From assembly GCF_018614075.1 (NCBI RefSeq), contig NZ_JAGGOZ010000012.1, forward strand, positions 1 to 40,597: a stretch of 40,597 nucleotides of DNA. The letters are read 5' to 3'. Made by a program: the position numbers and the translations under genes. The notes beneath the pieces were generated by a model. The model saw only the letters and a program-made list of their open reading frames with translations. It had not been told where the DNA came from and did not search any database. Origin of the DNA: Streptomyces sp. ISL-94 (GTDB taxonomy: Bacteria; Actinomycetota; Actinomycetes; Streptomycetales; Streptomycetaceae). Of the stretch, positions 32,934 to 40,549 are shown piece after piece; the first letter of the stretch is position 1; each line of letters starts with the position of its first letter.

Positions 32934-34190
32934 TCAGAGCACCTCCACCGTCGGTCCGGACAGGCGGTTGCGGCAGTCGAGGAGGAAGGAGGCGTGCTCG
33001 GTGACCATGGCGTAGTCGAAGGAGTCGTGGTCGGTGAGCAGGACGACGACGTCGGCGGCGGCCAGCTCCTTGCGCGTCGGTTCGACGCGGACGAGCCGGG
33101 CGTCGACCTTGATGCTCTCCACGACGTGGGGGTCGGCCGCCCGCACCTTGGCCCCCATGTCCAGGAGGAGCTGGGAGATGCGCACGGCGGGCGACTCCCG
33201 CGCGTCACCGGTGTTCTTCTTGTACGCGAGCCCGAGCAGCAGGATGCGGGAGCCGTTGACCGAGCGGCGCCTGGCGTTGAGGGCGTCGATGACGCGGCGC
33301 GTCACGTACTCGGGCATGTGGCTGTTGATGTCGTTGGCGAGCTCGACGAAGCGGAAGCTCTGGCCGAGTTCGCGCTGCACCCGCCAGGACAGGTACGAGG
33401 GGTCGATGGGCAGGCAGTGGCCGCCGACGCCGGGCCCGGGCGTGAACTTCATGAAGCCGAAGGGCTTGCTGGACGCGGCCTCGATGGCCTGCCACACGTC
33501 GATGTCGAGGTGGCGGGCGAACATGGCTATCTCGTTGACCAGCGCGATGTTCACGTGCCGGAAGGTGTTCTCCAGCAGTTTGGCCAGTTCGGCCTCCTTG
33601 GGCGAGCTCACCGGCACGGTGGTGTCGACGAGTTCCCCGTAGAAGGACTCGACGGCCTTCAGGGAGGCGGCGTCGACGCCGGAGACGACCTTGGGCGTCT
33701 GCTGGAAGCCCCAGACGGCATTGCCCGGGTCGATCCGCTCCGGGCTGTAGCCGAGGCGGAAGTCGGCGCCGGCGGTGAGCCCGGAGCCGTCCTCCAGGAT
33801 CGGCGCGAACAGCTCCTCGGTGGTGCCCGGGTAGGTGGTGGACTCCAGGACGACCGTGGCGCCGGGGCGCAGGAAGCGGGCCAGGGTGTGCGCCGACTCC
33901 TCGATGTAGCGCAGGTCGGGAGCGCCTTCCTGTAACGGGGTGGGCACGGTGACGACGGCGACGTCGAAGCCGCCGCAGTCCCGGGCCAGTTCGCTGGGGC
34001 GGTAGGTGCCGCGCTCCAGCGCCCGGCTCAGCCGTTCGGAGGTGACGTCCTCCACGTACGACTCGCCGGCGGCGAGGCTCTTGACCCGCCGCGCGTCCAC
34101 GTCGTAACCGATCACCTGGTGTCCGACCTCGGCGGCCCTGATGGCCAGCGGAAGGCCGACGTATCCCTGTCCCACGACGACGACACGCAT
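32934..34190 (-). CDS. UDP-sugar 6-dehydrogenase (WecC/WbpA type)
   Basis: Oxidises C-6 of a UDP-N-acetylhexosamine to the uronic acid using NAD, 418 residues. It has the Rossmann motif VVVVGQGYVGLPLA at 3-16, then VTVPTP, ESTTYPGTTEE, YSPERIDPGN, the Lys-Glu region SSPKEAELAKLLENTFR, and the catalytic Cys259 in GVGGHCLPIDP. The C-terminal NAD-sugar domain has GLAYKKNTGDARESPA. The start ATG at 34190 shares its A with the stop of the WecG gene (TGATG), with GGAG 6 nt upstream. The product may be UDP-ManNAcA if the 2-epimerase acts first, or UDP-GlcNAcA if it feeds the Gfo/Idh route. Confidence 0.92.
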   Translation of the reverse strand: MRVVVVGQGYVGLPLAIRAAEVGHQVIGYDVDARRVKSLAAGESYVEDVTSERLSRALERGTYRPSELARDCGGFDVAVVTVPTPLQEGAPDLRYIEESAHTLARFLRPGATVVLESTTYPGTTEELFAPILEDGSGLTAGADFRLGYSPERIDPGNAVWGFQQTPKVVSGVDAASLKAVESFYGELVDTTVPVSSPKEAELAKLLENTFRHVNIALVNEIAMFARHLDIDVWQAIEAASSKPFGFMKFTPGPGVGGHCLPIDPSYLSWRVQRELGQSFRFVELANDINSHMPEYVTRRVIDALNARRRSVNGSRILLLGLAYKKNTGDARESPAVRISQLLLDMGAKVRAADPHVVESIKVDARLVRVEPTRKELAAADVVVLLTDHDSFDYAMVTEHASFLLDCRNRLSGPTVEVL

Positions 34191-34960
34191 CAGTGACTCC
34201 TGTTCGCGGAACCGGCAGACGGTGTGCGGCGGATGAGTTCCCGGACCGTCATGAGGAGGAAGGCGGCATTGGTGGTGAGGTAGCGCCTGCCGAGCCGGCG
34301 GGGCTCCTGGAGGGTGCGGTAGAACCATTCGAGTCCCATCCGCTGCCACACCAGGGGGGCTCGTTTGGTGATGCCCGCGAGGATGTCGAAGGAGCCGCCG
34401 ACGCCGTGGACCACCTGCGCGCCGGTGCGGGTGCCGTAGCCGGCGGTGAAGATCTCCTTCTTGGGCGAGGTCATGCCGAGGAACAGCAGCTGGGCGCGGC
34501 TCTGCGCGATGGCGTCGGCGATCGGCTCCTGCTCGGAGTCGGCGAAGTAGCCGTCGCGGCTGCCGGCCACGCGCAGCTTCGGGAAACGCTCGGCGATCTG
34601 CCGAAGCATCATGTCCAGGACCTGCTGCCGGGCACCGAGCAGGTAGACGGAGATGCCGGCCTCCTCGGCGGCGGCGAGCAGCCGCAGGAACAGGTCGATG
34701 CCCGCGACCCGTTCCGGGAGGCGGACGCCGAGGACGCGGCCGGCCCAGACCACGGCCTGTCCGTCGGCCAGGACCAGGTCGCAGCCGACGACCGCCTCGG
34801 CGAGCCGGGGGTCGCGCCGCATGTTGACCAGCTTGGCGGCGTTGACCATGCCGATCTCGATCTTTTCGCCGCGCGCCACCGCGTCCAGGCAGCGCCGTAC
34901 GGTCTCGTCCATGGTCAGCGGGTCGAGTCCGACCCCGAAGAGGGATTGCCGTGGCGTCAT
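34190..34960 (-). CDS. WecG/TagA/CpsF family glycosyltransferase (GT26)
   Basis: A 256-residue enzyme of the family that transfers ManNAc or ManNAcA from UDP to lipid-linked GlcNAc at the inner membrane face. Family marks are IGMVNAAKLVNMRRDPRLA, CDLVLADGQAVVWAGRVLG (the Asp is the usual catalytic position), VYLLGARQQVLDMMLRQI, LLFLGMTSPKKEIF and VGGSFDILAG. A basic, Arg-rich C-terminus (EPRRLGRRYLTTNAAFLL) is the expected membrane-contact helix. The ATG at 34960 overlaps the preceding stop by 4 bases. With the 2-epimerase and dehydrogenase next to it, a ManNAcA-type donor is the natural substrate. Confidence 0.9.
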   Translation of the reverse strand: MTPRQSLFGVGLDPLTMDETVRRCLDAVARGEKIEIGMVNAAKLVNMRRDPRLAEAVVGCDLVLADGQAVVWAGRVLGVRLPERVAGIDLFLRLLAAAEEAGISVYLLGARQQVLDMMLRQIAERFPKLRVAGSRDGYFADSEQEPIADAIAQSRAQLLFLGMTSPKKEIFTAGYGTRTGAQVVHGVGGSFDILAGITKRAPLVWQRMGLEWFYRTLQEPRRLGRRYLTTNAAFLLMTVRELIRRTPSAGSANRSH

Positions 34961-36126
34961 CTCTGCGGACCCCCCAGCCAGGCGAACAGCATCCAGCCGA
35001 ACTCGTACGGGCGGCACTCGCGGTCCACCGAGAGGGGGCGGAAGAGCCGGTCCAGCGGGGTGAGCCGGGCATGCGGCGCAACGCGGGTGGTGAGCCCGCG
35101 GGCGGCGCGGACGGCCTTCTTCGGGTCGCCGCGGTGGACCTTGCGCCAGGTGACGCCGAAGTCCTCGCGGATCATCGGCTCGCGCGGGATGCCGGCCGGC
35201 CCGGTGAGTTCGGGCACCTCCGTCATCCAGCGCAGGCCCCGGCGGATGTGGGCGCCGAAGTCGGTGCCGCCCGCCTCGGCCAGGTCGAACAGGGCCGTCG
35301 GGGCCATGGCGTGCTGGTGGACGCTGTAGACGGGATAGCCCTCCACCACGCCGCCGTGGCGGGCGTCGTAGTGCCACCACCACTGTCCGCCGTCCCCTTG
35401 GAGGGCGCAGATACGGGAGGCGCAGGCGTCGGCGGCCTCGAGGGCCTCCGGGTCGCCGCCGCTCGCGTGCAGCCGGGCCAGGGCCTGGAGCGGATAGGTC
35501 TGGTCGGCGAAGCAGGCGACGTGGGAGCGGTATCCGGGGACCAGCCCTGGCCCGGTGGCGTGCGCGAAGAGCGGGCTGTCGCCGGTCCTGGCCGCCAGCA
35601 GGCGGGCGCGGGCGGCCGCGAGGCGGCCCTCGACGTCCACGGCGGCGCGGGCGGCGGCGAGGGCGGAGAGCACCCAGGCCGCCTCGACCGTGTACTGCGG
35701 CCGCCCGGGCGGGTCCAGCTCGGCCACCCGGTCGAGGGCGTCGGACAGCTTGGGGTGGCCGGTCTCGGCGGCGGCCCAGGCGGTGAGCGCCGCGTCCCCG
35801 AGGTTCGTCACCCCGGGCAGCCGCTGCACCAGCAGACCCGTGAACTCCTCGGCGGTGCGTCCGCCGAACAGGGCGCGCTGCCGGTCCTCAGGCAGGAAGC
35901 GGGCCCCGAGGGCGGTGATGGCCGCGTACCGGGTGCTGGTGCCGCGCAGTGCCAGGCGGCGGGTGCCGTCGGGCGCGACCGTTCCCGCCCGGGTGAAGAC
36001 GAAGGTCTCGGCGCCGGGCAGGTACATCGCGGGCAGGCCCGCCTCGGCCAGCGCCAGCAGCCGCTGGGCGAGGGCGTGCAGCGGCGCGTCCGCGCCGGCA
36101 AGTGCTGCTGATCGTGTGGCTGTCAT
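34957..36126 (-). CDS. Conserved-looking protein of unknown function, possible alpha/alpha-toroid fold
   Basis: A 389-residue protein with no signal peptide or clear membrane helix; I cannot name its family. It is mostly helical, with repeats of Ala/Leu-rich helices ending in aromatic-rich loops, notably GGQWWWHYDARHGG and VEGYPVYSVHQHAMAP (about 240-275). The layout resembles alpha/alpha toroids (terpenoid-cyclase, glycosidase or lyase-like), and DFGAHIRRGLRWM continues the pattern. The ATG at 36126 has GTGGGG upstream. It is the first gene of the eight-gene minus-strand operon and overlaps WecG. A glycan-acting enzyme or scaffold is a reasonable guess. An in-frame ORF continues to 36546 but without a credible start. 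Confidence 0.75.
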   Translation of the reverse strand: MTATRSAALAGADAPLHALAQRLLALAEAGLPAMYLPGAETFVFTRAGTVAPDGTRRLALRGTSTRYAAITALGARFLPEDRQRALFGGRTAEEFTGLLVQRLPGVTNLGDAALTAWAAAETGHPKLSDALDRVAELDPPGRPQYTVEAAWVLSALAAARAAVDVEGRLAAARARLLAARTGDSPLFAHATGPGLVPGYRSHVACFADQTYPLQALARLHASGGDPEALEAADACASRICALQGDGGQWWWHYDARHGGVVEGYPVYSVHQHAMAPTALFDLAEAGGTDFGAHIRRGLRWMTEVPELTGPAGIPREPMIREDFGVTWRKVHRGDPKKAVRAARGLTTRVAPHARLTPLDRLFRPLSVDRECRPYEFGWMLFAWLGGPQR

Positions 36127-36561
36127 CGGGTCCCCACCCCGACTTTCCGCGTATTGAGCGCACTCCGTATGTCCGAGCTGTTCGGCTCCAACACACCTAT
36201 CCCCTCTGATCGCTCCTCGGACGGACCTGGCGGTCGTCATTCCGCGGAGGGGGACTGCGCATGACGGTGCGCGTGCCCGGCGGTGCTTCTCGTTCTGCCG
36301 GTGCACGAGCCGTCCGACGGCTGCGTCTGGACCCCCCAGCGATGCCGTGGACGGAGGCACGCGTGAGCGGCAGTCTCTGCGGGCGCGGTGGATCCGCGCC
36401 GGCGCGACACTGCCCGCGATGCTTCTCGTCGTGTACAACCCCCCACTGGGACAAGCGTGTTGCCGGCCCAGATCCCGTGTGCAGGGACACGGTATGCCCC
36501 ATGGATGCTCGTTGATTGCGGTTTTGAGGAAATGCCGGTGTTCCAAGTTGCCGACATGGCG
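36127..36561. other. 435-nt intergenic region upstream of the minus-strand polysaccharide operon
   Basis: Lower G+C than the genes around it and no convincing gene. The left 120 nt should contain the minus-strand operon promoter; I cannot assign boxes safely. Two hairpins lie downstream of the acetyltransferase gene: 36382-36400 (7-bp stem, 5-nt loop) and 36475-36492. Confidence 0.55.
36475..36492 (-). terminator. Candidate hairpin terminator downstream of the acetyltransferase gene
   Basis: The stem CCGTGT/ACACGG is perfect over 6 bp with a 6-nt loop, 70 nt past the stop codon. A second hairpin follows at 36382-36400. Neither has a T-tract. Confidence 0.3.
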
Positions 36562-37161
36562 TCAGGTCCGTTCGACGAGGGTTCCGTCCTTCTCCTCGTG
36601 CAGCGAGCCGGTGCGCGGGCACTCCCACACGCCCGGCTCGTCCGCGCGCTCGACCAGGCGGACCCCCGCCCTGCCCACCCAGCCGATCCGCCGTGCCGGT
36701 ACGCCCGCGACGAGCGCGAAATCGGGCACGTCCCGGGACACCACGGCGCCCGCCGCGACCAGGGCCCAGCGCCCGACGCGCACCCCGGCCACGCACACCG
36801 AACGGGCCCCCAGTGAGGCCCCCTCGGCCACGACGACCCCGGCGGGCTCCCAGTCGCCGTCGCGCTTCAGCGTGCCGTCGGGGTCGACCGCCCGCGGGTA
36901 GAAGTCGTTGGTGAGCACCGCCGCCGGGCCGATGAAGACGCCGTCGCCGAGTTCGGCCGGCTCGTAGACGAGGGCGTAGTTCTGCAGCTTGACGTGGTCC
37001 CCGATGCGCACGCCCGGCCCGACGTACGCCCCGCGCCCGACGATGCAGCCGCGCCCGAGCCGGGCCTCCTCCCGTATCTGCGCCAGATCCCAGATCGTGG
37101 TCCCCTCACCGAGCTCGGCCGTGTCGTCGACCTGGGCGGAGGGTTGGATGCGGACGCTCAC
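36562..37161 (-). CDS. LbH-fold sugar N-acetyltransferase (WbpD-like)
   Basis: A 199-residue hexapeptide-repeat enzyme, probably trimeric and cytoplasmic. Turns of the left-handed helix run from about residue 5 to 155 (IQPSAQVDD, LGRGCIVGRGAYVGPGVRIG, VKLQNYALVYEPAELGDGVF, IGPAAVLTNDFYPRAVDPDG). The LQNYALVYE and TNDFYPRA stretches match the pattern of WbpD and related UDP-3-amino-sugar acetyltransferases. The C-terminal ~40 residues lie outside the helix. GTG at 37161 has AGGGG about 10 nt upstream. It is a separate transcription unit with two 12-bp palindromes upstream. It would acetylate the 3-amino group made by the C-3 aminotransferase at 18505. Confidence 0.85.
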   Translation of the reverse strand: MSVRIQPSAQVDDTAELGEGTTIWDLAQIREEARLGRGCIVGRGAYVGPGVRIGDHVKLQNYALVYEPAELGDGVFIGPAAVLTNDFYPRAVDPDGTLKRDGDWEPAGVVVAEGASLGARSVCVAGVRVGRWALVAAGAVVSRDVPDFALVAGVPARRIGWVGRAGVRLVERADEPGVWECPRTGSLHEEKDGTLVERT

Positions 37162-37187
37162 GGCGCGGTCCCCTTACGGTTCGCGAG

Positions 37188-37254
37188 GCATTCGAATGCA
37201 CGGGCGTATGTACGGACGTACGGACGCGCCGACGTGGGGCCCGAGCATATGCTC
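37188..37254. promoter_or_regulatory. Two perfect 12-bp palindromes upstream of the acetyltransferase gene
   Basis: GCATTCGAATGC (37188-37199) and GAGCATATGCTC (37243-37254), centres 55 nt apart, with a duplicated GTACGGAC between them. They lie in the 128-nt gap between the MFS stop and the acetyltransferase start, so they may be operators for the latter. Confidence 0.45.
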
Positions 37255-37289
37255 CGACGGTCCGCCCCACCGGTGGATCAACCGACTGC

Positions 37290-38771
37290 TCATGCCTTGG
37301 ACTTGACCCCTCCGACCGCGGGCCTCGCGGCGGCGCGTCGCGCGAGCGTACGGCTTCCCACCGCCATGGCAAGGGCGACGACGATCAGAACCCCCGCGAC
37401 CGCGAACGTGATCCGCATCCCGCCGGCCACGGCGTCGGGGCGCGCCGTGGCGACATCGGCGGCCGCCGAGGCGAGGGAGAACACGGCGCCCATGACCGAG
37501 GCTCCGGTGATGAGCCCGAGGTTGCGCGACAGGTTGAGCATGCCGGAAGTGACGCCCCGTCGGTCGGCGGGGACGTCCGCCATGACCGCGGTGTTGTTGG
37601 CCGTCTGGAACACCGCGTAGCCGGCGGTGACGACGACGAGGGGGGCGAGGTAGCCGGGGACACCGAGCGTCTGCGGGGTCACGGACAGGAGGAAGGAACC
37701 GGCCCCCATGGCGGCGAGCCCGAGGACCGTCATACGGGAAGCGCCGAAACGGTCCACGATGCGGCCGGCCGGCACCCCGGTCAGCGCGGCGACCAGCGGG
37801 CCGGCCGACAGGACCAGTCCGACGAGGGCCTCGCCGAGCCCGAGCGTCCGGGAGAGGTAGAACGGCCCGACCACCAGGGTCGCCATCATCACCGTCGAGA
37901 CGAGCGTGCTCATGGCCAGGCTCGCGCTCAGCGCGGGATCGCGGAACACGGCCGGCCGGATCAGCGGTGACGCCGCCCGCGCTTCGGCCCGTACGAAGAG
38001 CCCGGTTCCGAGGGCGGCGGCCGCCAGCAGCGCCAGGTTGAGCGCACCGAAACGGCCGCGCCCGGTCGTCATGGCGAGTGCGTAGGCCGCGAGTGTCACG
38101 GCGAGCAGCAGGGTGCCGAGGTGGTCGAAGCGCGCCCGGCCGGCGGTGGGCTCCGGCCGCCGGTCGGCGGGCAGGTGGCGGTGCGCGAGCAGGAGGGTCA
38201 GCAGTCCCAGCGGCACGTTGACGAGGAAGAGGGCCCGCCAGCCGAATCCGGACAGCAGCACGCCGCCCAGCGACGGACCGAGCGCGGTGCCGATCGCGGA
38301 CATGGTGCCGAGCAGCCCCATCGCGCTGCCGGTCCGCGCCTTGGGTACCGTCTCGCCGACGAACGCCATGGTCAGGGCCATCATGACGGCAGCGCCGAGG
38401 CCCTGTGCGGCCCGGGCGGCGATCAGCAGCCACAGGGCGGGCGCTGAGCCGCACAGCACCGAGGCCGCCGTGAACAGCAGGACGCCGGCCAGGAGGAGCC
38501 GGCGGCGGCCGACGATGTCGCCGAGCCGTCCGACGCTGACGATCACGGTCGTGATGGCCAGGAGATAGGCGAGGACGATCCACTGCACCTCCTGGAAGGG
38601 GGCGCCGAAGGCCTGCGCCAGGGTCGGCAGCCCGACGTTGGCGATGCTGGTGCCGAGGGAGGACAGCAGCATTGACAACGACAGGCCGGCCAGCACCCAC
38701 CGGACCGGAGGCGCCGGCTCCGTACGTCCTCCCGCCGCCCGGGCGGCCTCGCCTATGCCGGTCGGCTTCAT
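37290..38771 (-). CDS. DHA2-type MFS drug exporter (14 helices)
   Basis: A 493-residue proton-linked exporter in the cytoplasmic membrane. It has motif A GRLGDIVGRRRLLLAG between helices 2 and 3, and a motif C-like GTALGPSLGGVLL at the end of helix 5. Hydrophobic segments number about 14, with two extra helices in the middle (DHLGTLLLAVTLAAYALAM). The ATG at 38771 overlaps the stop of the methyltransferase gene by 4 bases, so the two are cotranscribed. A divergent XRE-cupin gene likely controls both. The arrangement suggests a small resistance or detoxification unit; the substrate is unknown. Confidence 0.9.
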   Translation of the reverse strand: MKPTGIGEAARAAGGRTEPAPPVRWVLAGLSLSMLLSSLGTSIANVGLPTLAQAFGAPFQEVQWIVLAYLLAITTVIVSVGRLGDIVGRRRLLLAGVLLFTAASVLCGSAPALWLLIAARAAQGLGAAVMMALTMAFVGETVPKARTGSAMGLLGTMSAIGTALGPSLGGVLLSGFGWRALFLVNVPLGLLTLLLAHRHLPADRRPEPTAGRARFDHLGTLLLAVTLAAYALAMTTGRGRFGALNLALLAAAALGTGLFVRAEARAASPLIRPAVFRDPALSASLAMSTLVSTVMMATLVVGPFYLSRTLGLGEALVGLVLSAGPLVAALTGVPAGRIVDRFGASRMTVLGLAAMGAGSFLLSVTPQTLGVPGYLAPLVVVTAGYAVFQTANNTAVMADVPADRRGVTSGMLNLSRNLGLITGASVMGAVFSLASAAADVATARPDAVAGGMRITFAVAGVLIVVALAMAVGSRTLARRAAARPAVGGVKSKA

Positions 38772-39727
38772 GAGGCGCCGGCCGGGCGGGTGCCGGTGAA
38801 GACCGTGGTGGCGGAGAGGAGGAAGGCGTCGGGCCGCCGCCCGATGCCCTCCGCCGCCTCGGGATCGATCAGCACGTCGAGGGTGGTGCGGTCCTCCGCG
38901 TCCAGCAACTCGCCCATCGCCTCCCGCAACCGGGTCAGATGGGCGTGCAGGAAGGCGCGGGCAGGTCCGCCCAGCGGCGCCGGCAGGTCGAGGAGGAACG
39001 TGAAACCGCCGACGCCGGTGAGCCCGGCGCGGGCGAGCATGGCGGGCCAGTCCTCGACCACGGCCGTGCTGCCGGGCAGCTCGGCCCGCATGATCGAGAA
39101 CCAGTGCTCTTGAACGGCGTCCAGCCGGGCCTGGAGGCCAGGCGCGCCGATGCCGATGTCGCGCGGGAGGAAACGCATCGGCAGCCCGCCCTCCGCCACG
39201 GCGAGCAGCCCGCCGGGCCGCAGCACGCCGGCGAGCGCGTCCACTGCGCCCTGCTGGTCGCCGAGGTGGTGCACGGCCTTGCTGCTCCAGACCAGATCAG
39301 CCGTGCCCAGGGCGTCGTCCAGACCGTCGGGGAGTTCCGCCTGCCGGGTGGCCACCCGGGCCCCGAGCCCGAGCCTCTCGGCGCGGGCCAGGGCGCGGTC
39401 GAGCAGCCCGGGCGCGCCGTCCACGGCGACCGTCTCGGCGTCCGCGAAAACCTCGGCGAGTACGCAGGTCATCACCCCCGGCCCGCTGCCGATGTCGAGG
39501 ACGCGCCGGACCTCGCGCTTGGGGCCGAGCAGCTCCCTCAGGCGGGCCGCGGTCCGGCTGAGGACCGGGAGCTGGAGTTCGCCGTTGCGCTCCAGGTGGG
39601 CGGCCATGACCTCCCAGTCGATTTCGGTGGTGGAGTGGTGTCCGTGACCGTGGCCTTGCCCTTGGCCCTGACCGTGTCCGTGTCCGTGTCCGGAGAGTCC
39701 GTGTCCGGAAGCGTTGCGTGTGCTCAT
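38768..39727 (-). CDS. Class I SAM-dependent methyltransferase with His/Gly-rich N-terminus
   Basis: A 319-residue cytoplasmic enzyme. SAM motif I is VLDIGSGPGVMTCVLAEVF (about 76-94), followed by an acidic residue in VAVDGAPGLL, ADLVWSSKAVHHLGDQ (motif IV/post-I region), and LAGVLRPGGLLAVAEGG (motif VI type). The first 31 residues alternate His, Gly and Gln (GHGHGHGQGQGQGHGHGHH) and could bind a metal such as Ni or Zn. The ATG at 39727 is the first gene of the operon with the MFS exporter. A small-molecule acceptor is more likely than nucleic acid, but it is unknown. Confidence 0.85.
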   Translation of the reverse strand: MSTRNASGHGLSGHGHGHGQGQGQGHGHGHHSTTEIDWEVMAAHLERNGELQLPVLSRTAARLRELLGPKREVRRVLDIGSGPGVMTCVLAEVFADAETVAVDGAPGLLDRALARAERLGLGARVATRQAELPDGLDDALGTADLVWSSKAVHHLGDQQGAVDALAGVLRPGGLLAVAEGGLPMRFLPRDIGIGAPGLQARLDAVQEHWFSIMRAELPGSTAVVEDWPAMLARAGLTGVGGFTFLLDLPAPLGGPARAFLHAHLTRLREAMGELLDAEDRTTLDVLIDPEAAEGIGRRPDAFLLSATTVFTGTRPAGAS

Positions 39728-39757
39728 GCCGAGGAGCGTGCGCCCCCGGACCCCGTA

Positions 39758-39775
39758 CGGCAATTCTTGTTGCCG
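39758..39775. promoter_or_regulatory. Candidate operator: CGGCAA-N6-TTGCCG dyad in the divergent gap
   Basis: A perfect 6-bp inverted repeat with a 6-nt spacer, in the 77-nt gap between the methyltransferase start (39727) and the regulator start (39805). Size and symmetry suit a dimeric XRE-type helix-turn-helix protein, so the neighbouring regulator is the obvious binder. Confidence 0.55.
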
Positions 39776-39804
39776 ATTCCGGGACAGCGGGGTGGAATGC
39801 CCGC

Positions 39805-40437
39805 ATGGACACAGCGCAGGACACGGCACCGGACCCGGCACCGGACCGGGCACAGGACACCCCACCGCCCCACCAGGCGGTCCTCGACGAGGTCGCCCCG
39901 CGGCTGCGGCGGCTGCGCGCCCAGCGCGGGCTCACCCTGGCGGCGCTCTCCGAGGTGACCGGCATCTCCAAGAGCACGCTGTCGCGGCTGGAGTCCGGTC
40001 AGCGCCGCCCCAGCCTGGAGCTGCTGCTGCCGCTCGCCTCCGCGTACCGCGTGCCCCTGGACGATCTGGTCGGCGCCCCCGAGGTGGGCGATCCCCGGGT
40101 ACGGATGGCCCCCCGCTCCCTGCCGGACGGCGGCACGTCCGTGGCCCTGACCCGCGGCCCGGGCCCCCTCCAGGCGTACAAGATGATCATCCCGGACCGG
40201 GGCAGCGAGCCCGATCTGCGTACGCACGAGGGCTACGAGTGGCTGTACGTCCTCGACGGCCGCCTGCGGCTCGTCCTCGCCGAGCACGACCTGGTCCTCG
40301 GCCCCGGCGAGGCGGCCGAGTGGGACACCCGCCTCCCCCACTGGTTCGGCAGCGCGGACGGCCGCCCCGTGGAGATCCTCAGCCTCTTCGGCCGCCAGGG
40401 CGAGCGCATGCACGTCCGCGCGAAGCCCCGCGCCTGA
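39805..40437 (+). CDS. XRE-family transcriptional regulator with C-terminal cupin domain
   Basis: A 210-residue DNA-binding protein. After a Pro/Asp/Ala-rich N-terminus (1-24), the HTH domain covers about 30-83 (RLRRLRAQRGLTLAALSEVT, then GISKSTLSRLESGQRRPSLE). The cupin domain covers about 120-195, with RTHEGYEWLYVLDGRLRLVL and LGPGEAAEWDTRLPHWF holding the usual ligand- or metal-pocket residues. Such regulators normally repress a nearby operon and sense a small molecule. The divergent methyltransferase-MFS operon and the dyad at 39758-39775 fit that role. The ATG at 39805 is preferred over in-frame codons further upstream because those fall in the divergent control region. Confidence 0.9.
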   Translation: MDTAQDTAPDPAPDRAQDTPPPHQAVLDEVAPRLRRLRAQRGLTLAALSEVTGISKSTLSRLESGQRRPSLELLLPLASAYRVPLDDLVGAPEVGDPRVRMAPRSLPDGGTSVALTRGPGPLQAYKMIIPDRGSEPDLRTHEGYEWLYVLDGRLRLVLAEHDLVLGPGEAAEWDTRLPHWFGSADGRPVEILSLFGRQGERMHVRAKPRA

Positions 40438-40531
40438 CGTCGGCTCAGGGCCCGGGCCCCGCCCCGGCGCGTTGGCGTGTGCCGGGTGGTGAAACCCGAT
40501 CGGGTGTCTGGCGTGAGAAGGGCGGACCCGC

Positions 40532-40549
40532 CGCGCCCCGCCGGGCGCG
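40532..40549 (+). terminator. Candidate hairpin terminator after the regulator gene
   Basis: A 7-bp perfect stem (CGCGCCC/GGGCGCG) with a 4-nt loop, 95 nt past the regulator stop, without a T-tract. The 160 nt after the gene also hold the palindromes at 40448-40459 and 40494-40505, and no further gene is evident before the window ends. Confidence 0.35.

Noticed and set aside
34957..36546. Extended 529-residue version of the toroid-like protein
   Set aside because: The upstream 140 codons lack coding character and fall in the promoter region; the ATG at 36126 has a ribosome binding site.
36261..36901. Plus-strand open frames in the gap near the acetyltransferase gene
   Set aside because: Codon third-position bias is weak in the gap, the frames run into antisense of the acetyltransferase, and no domain is recognisable.
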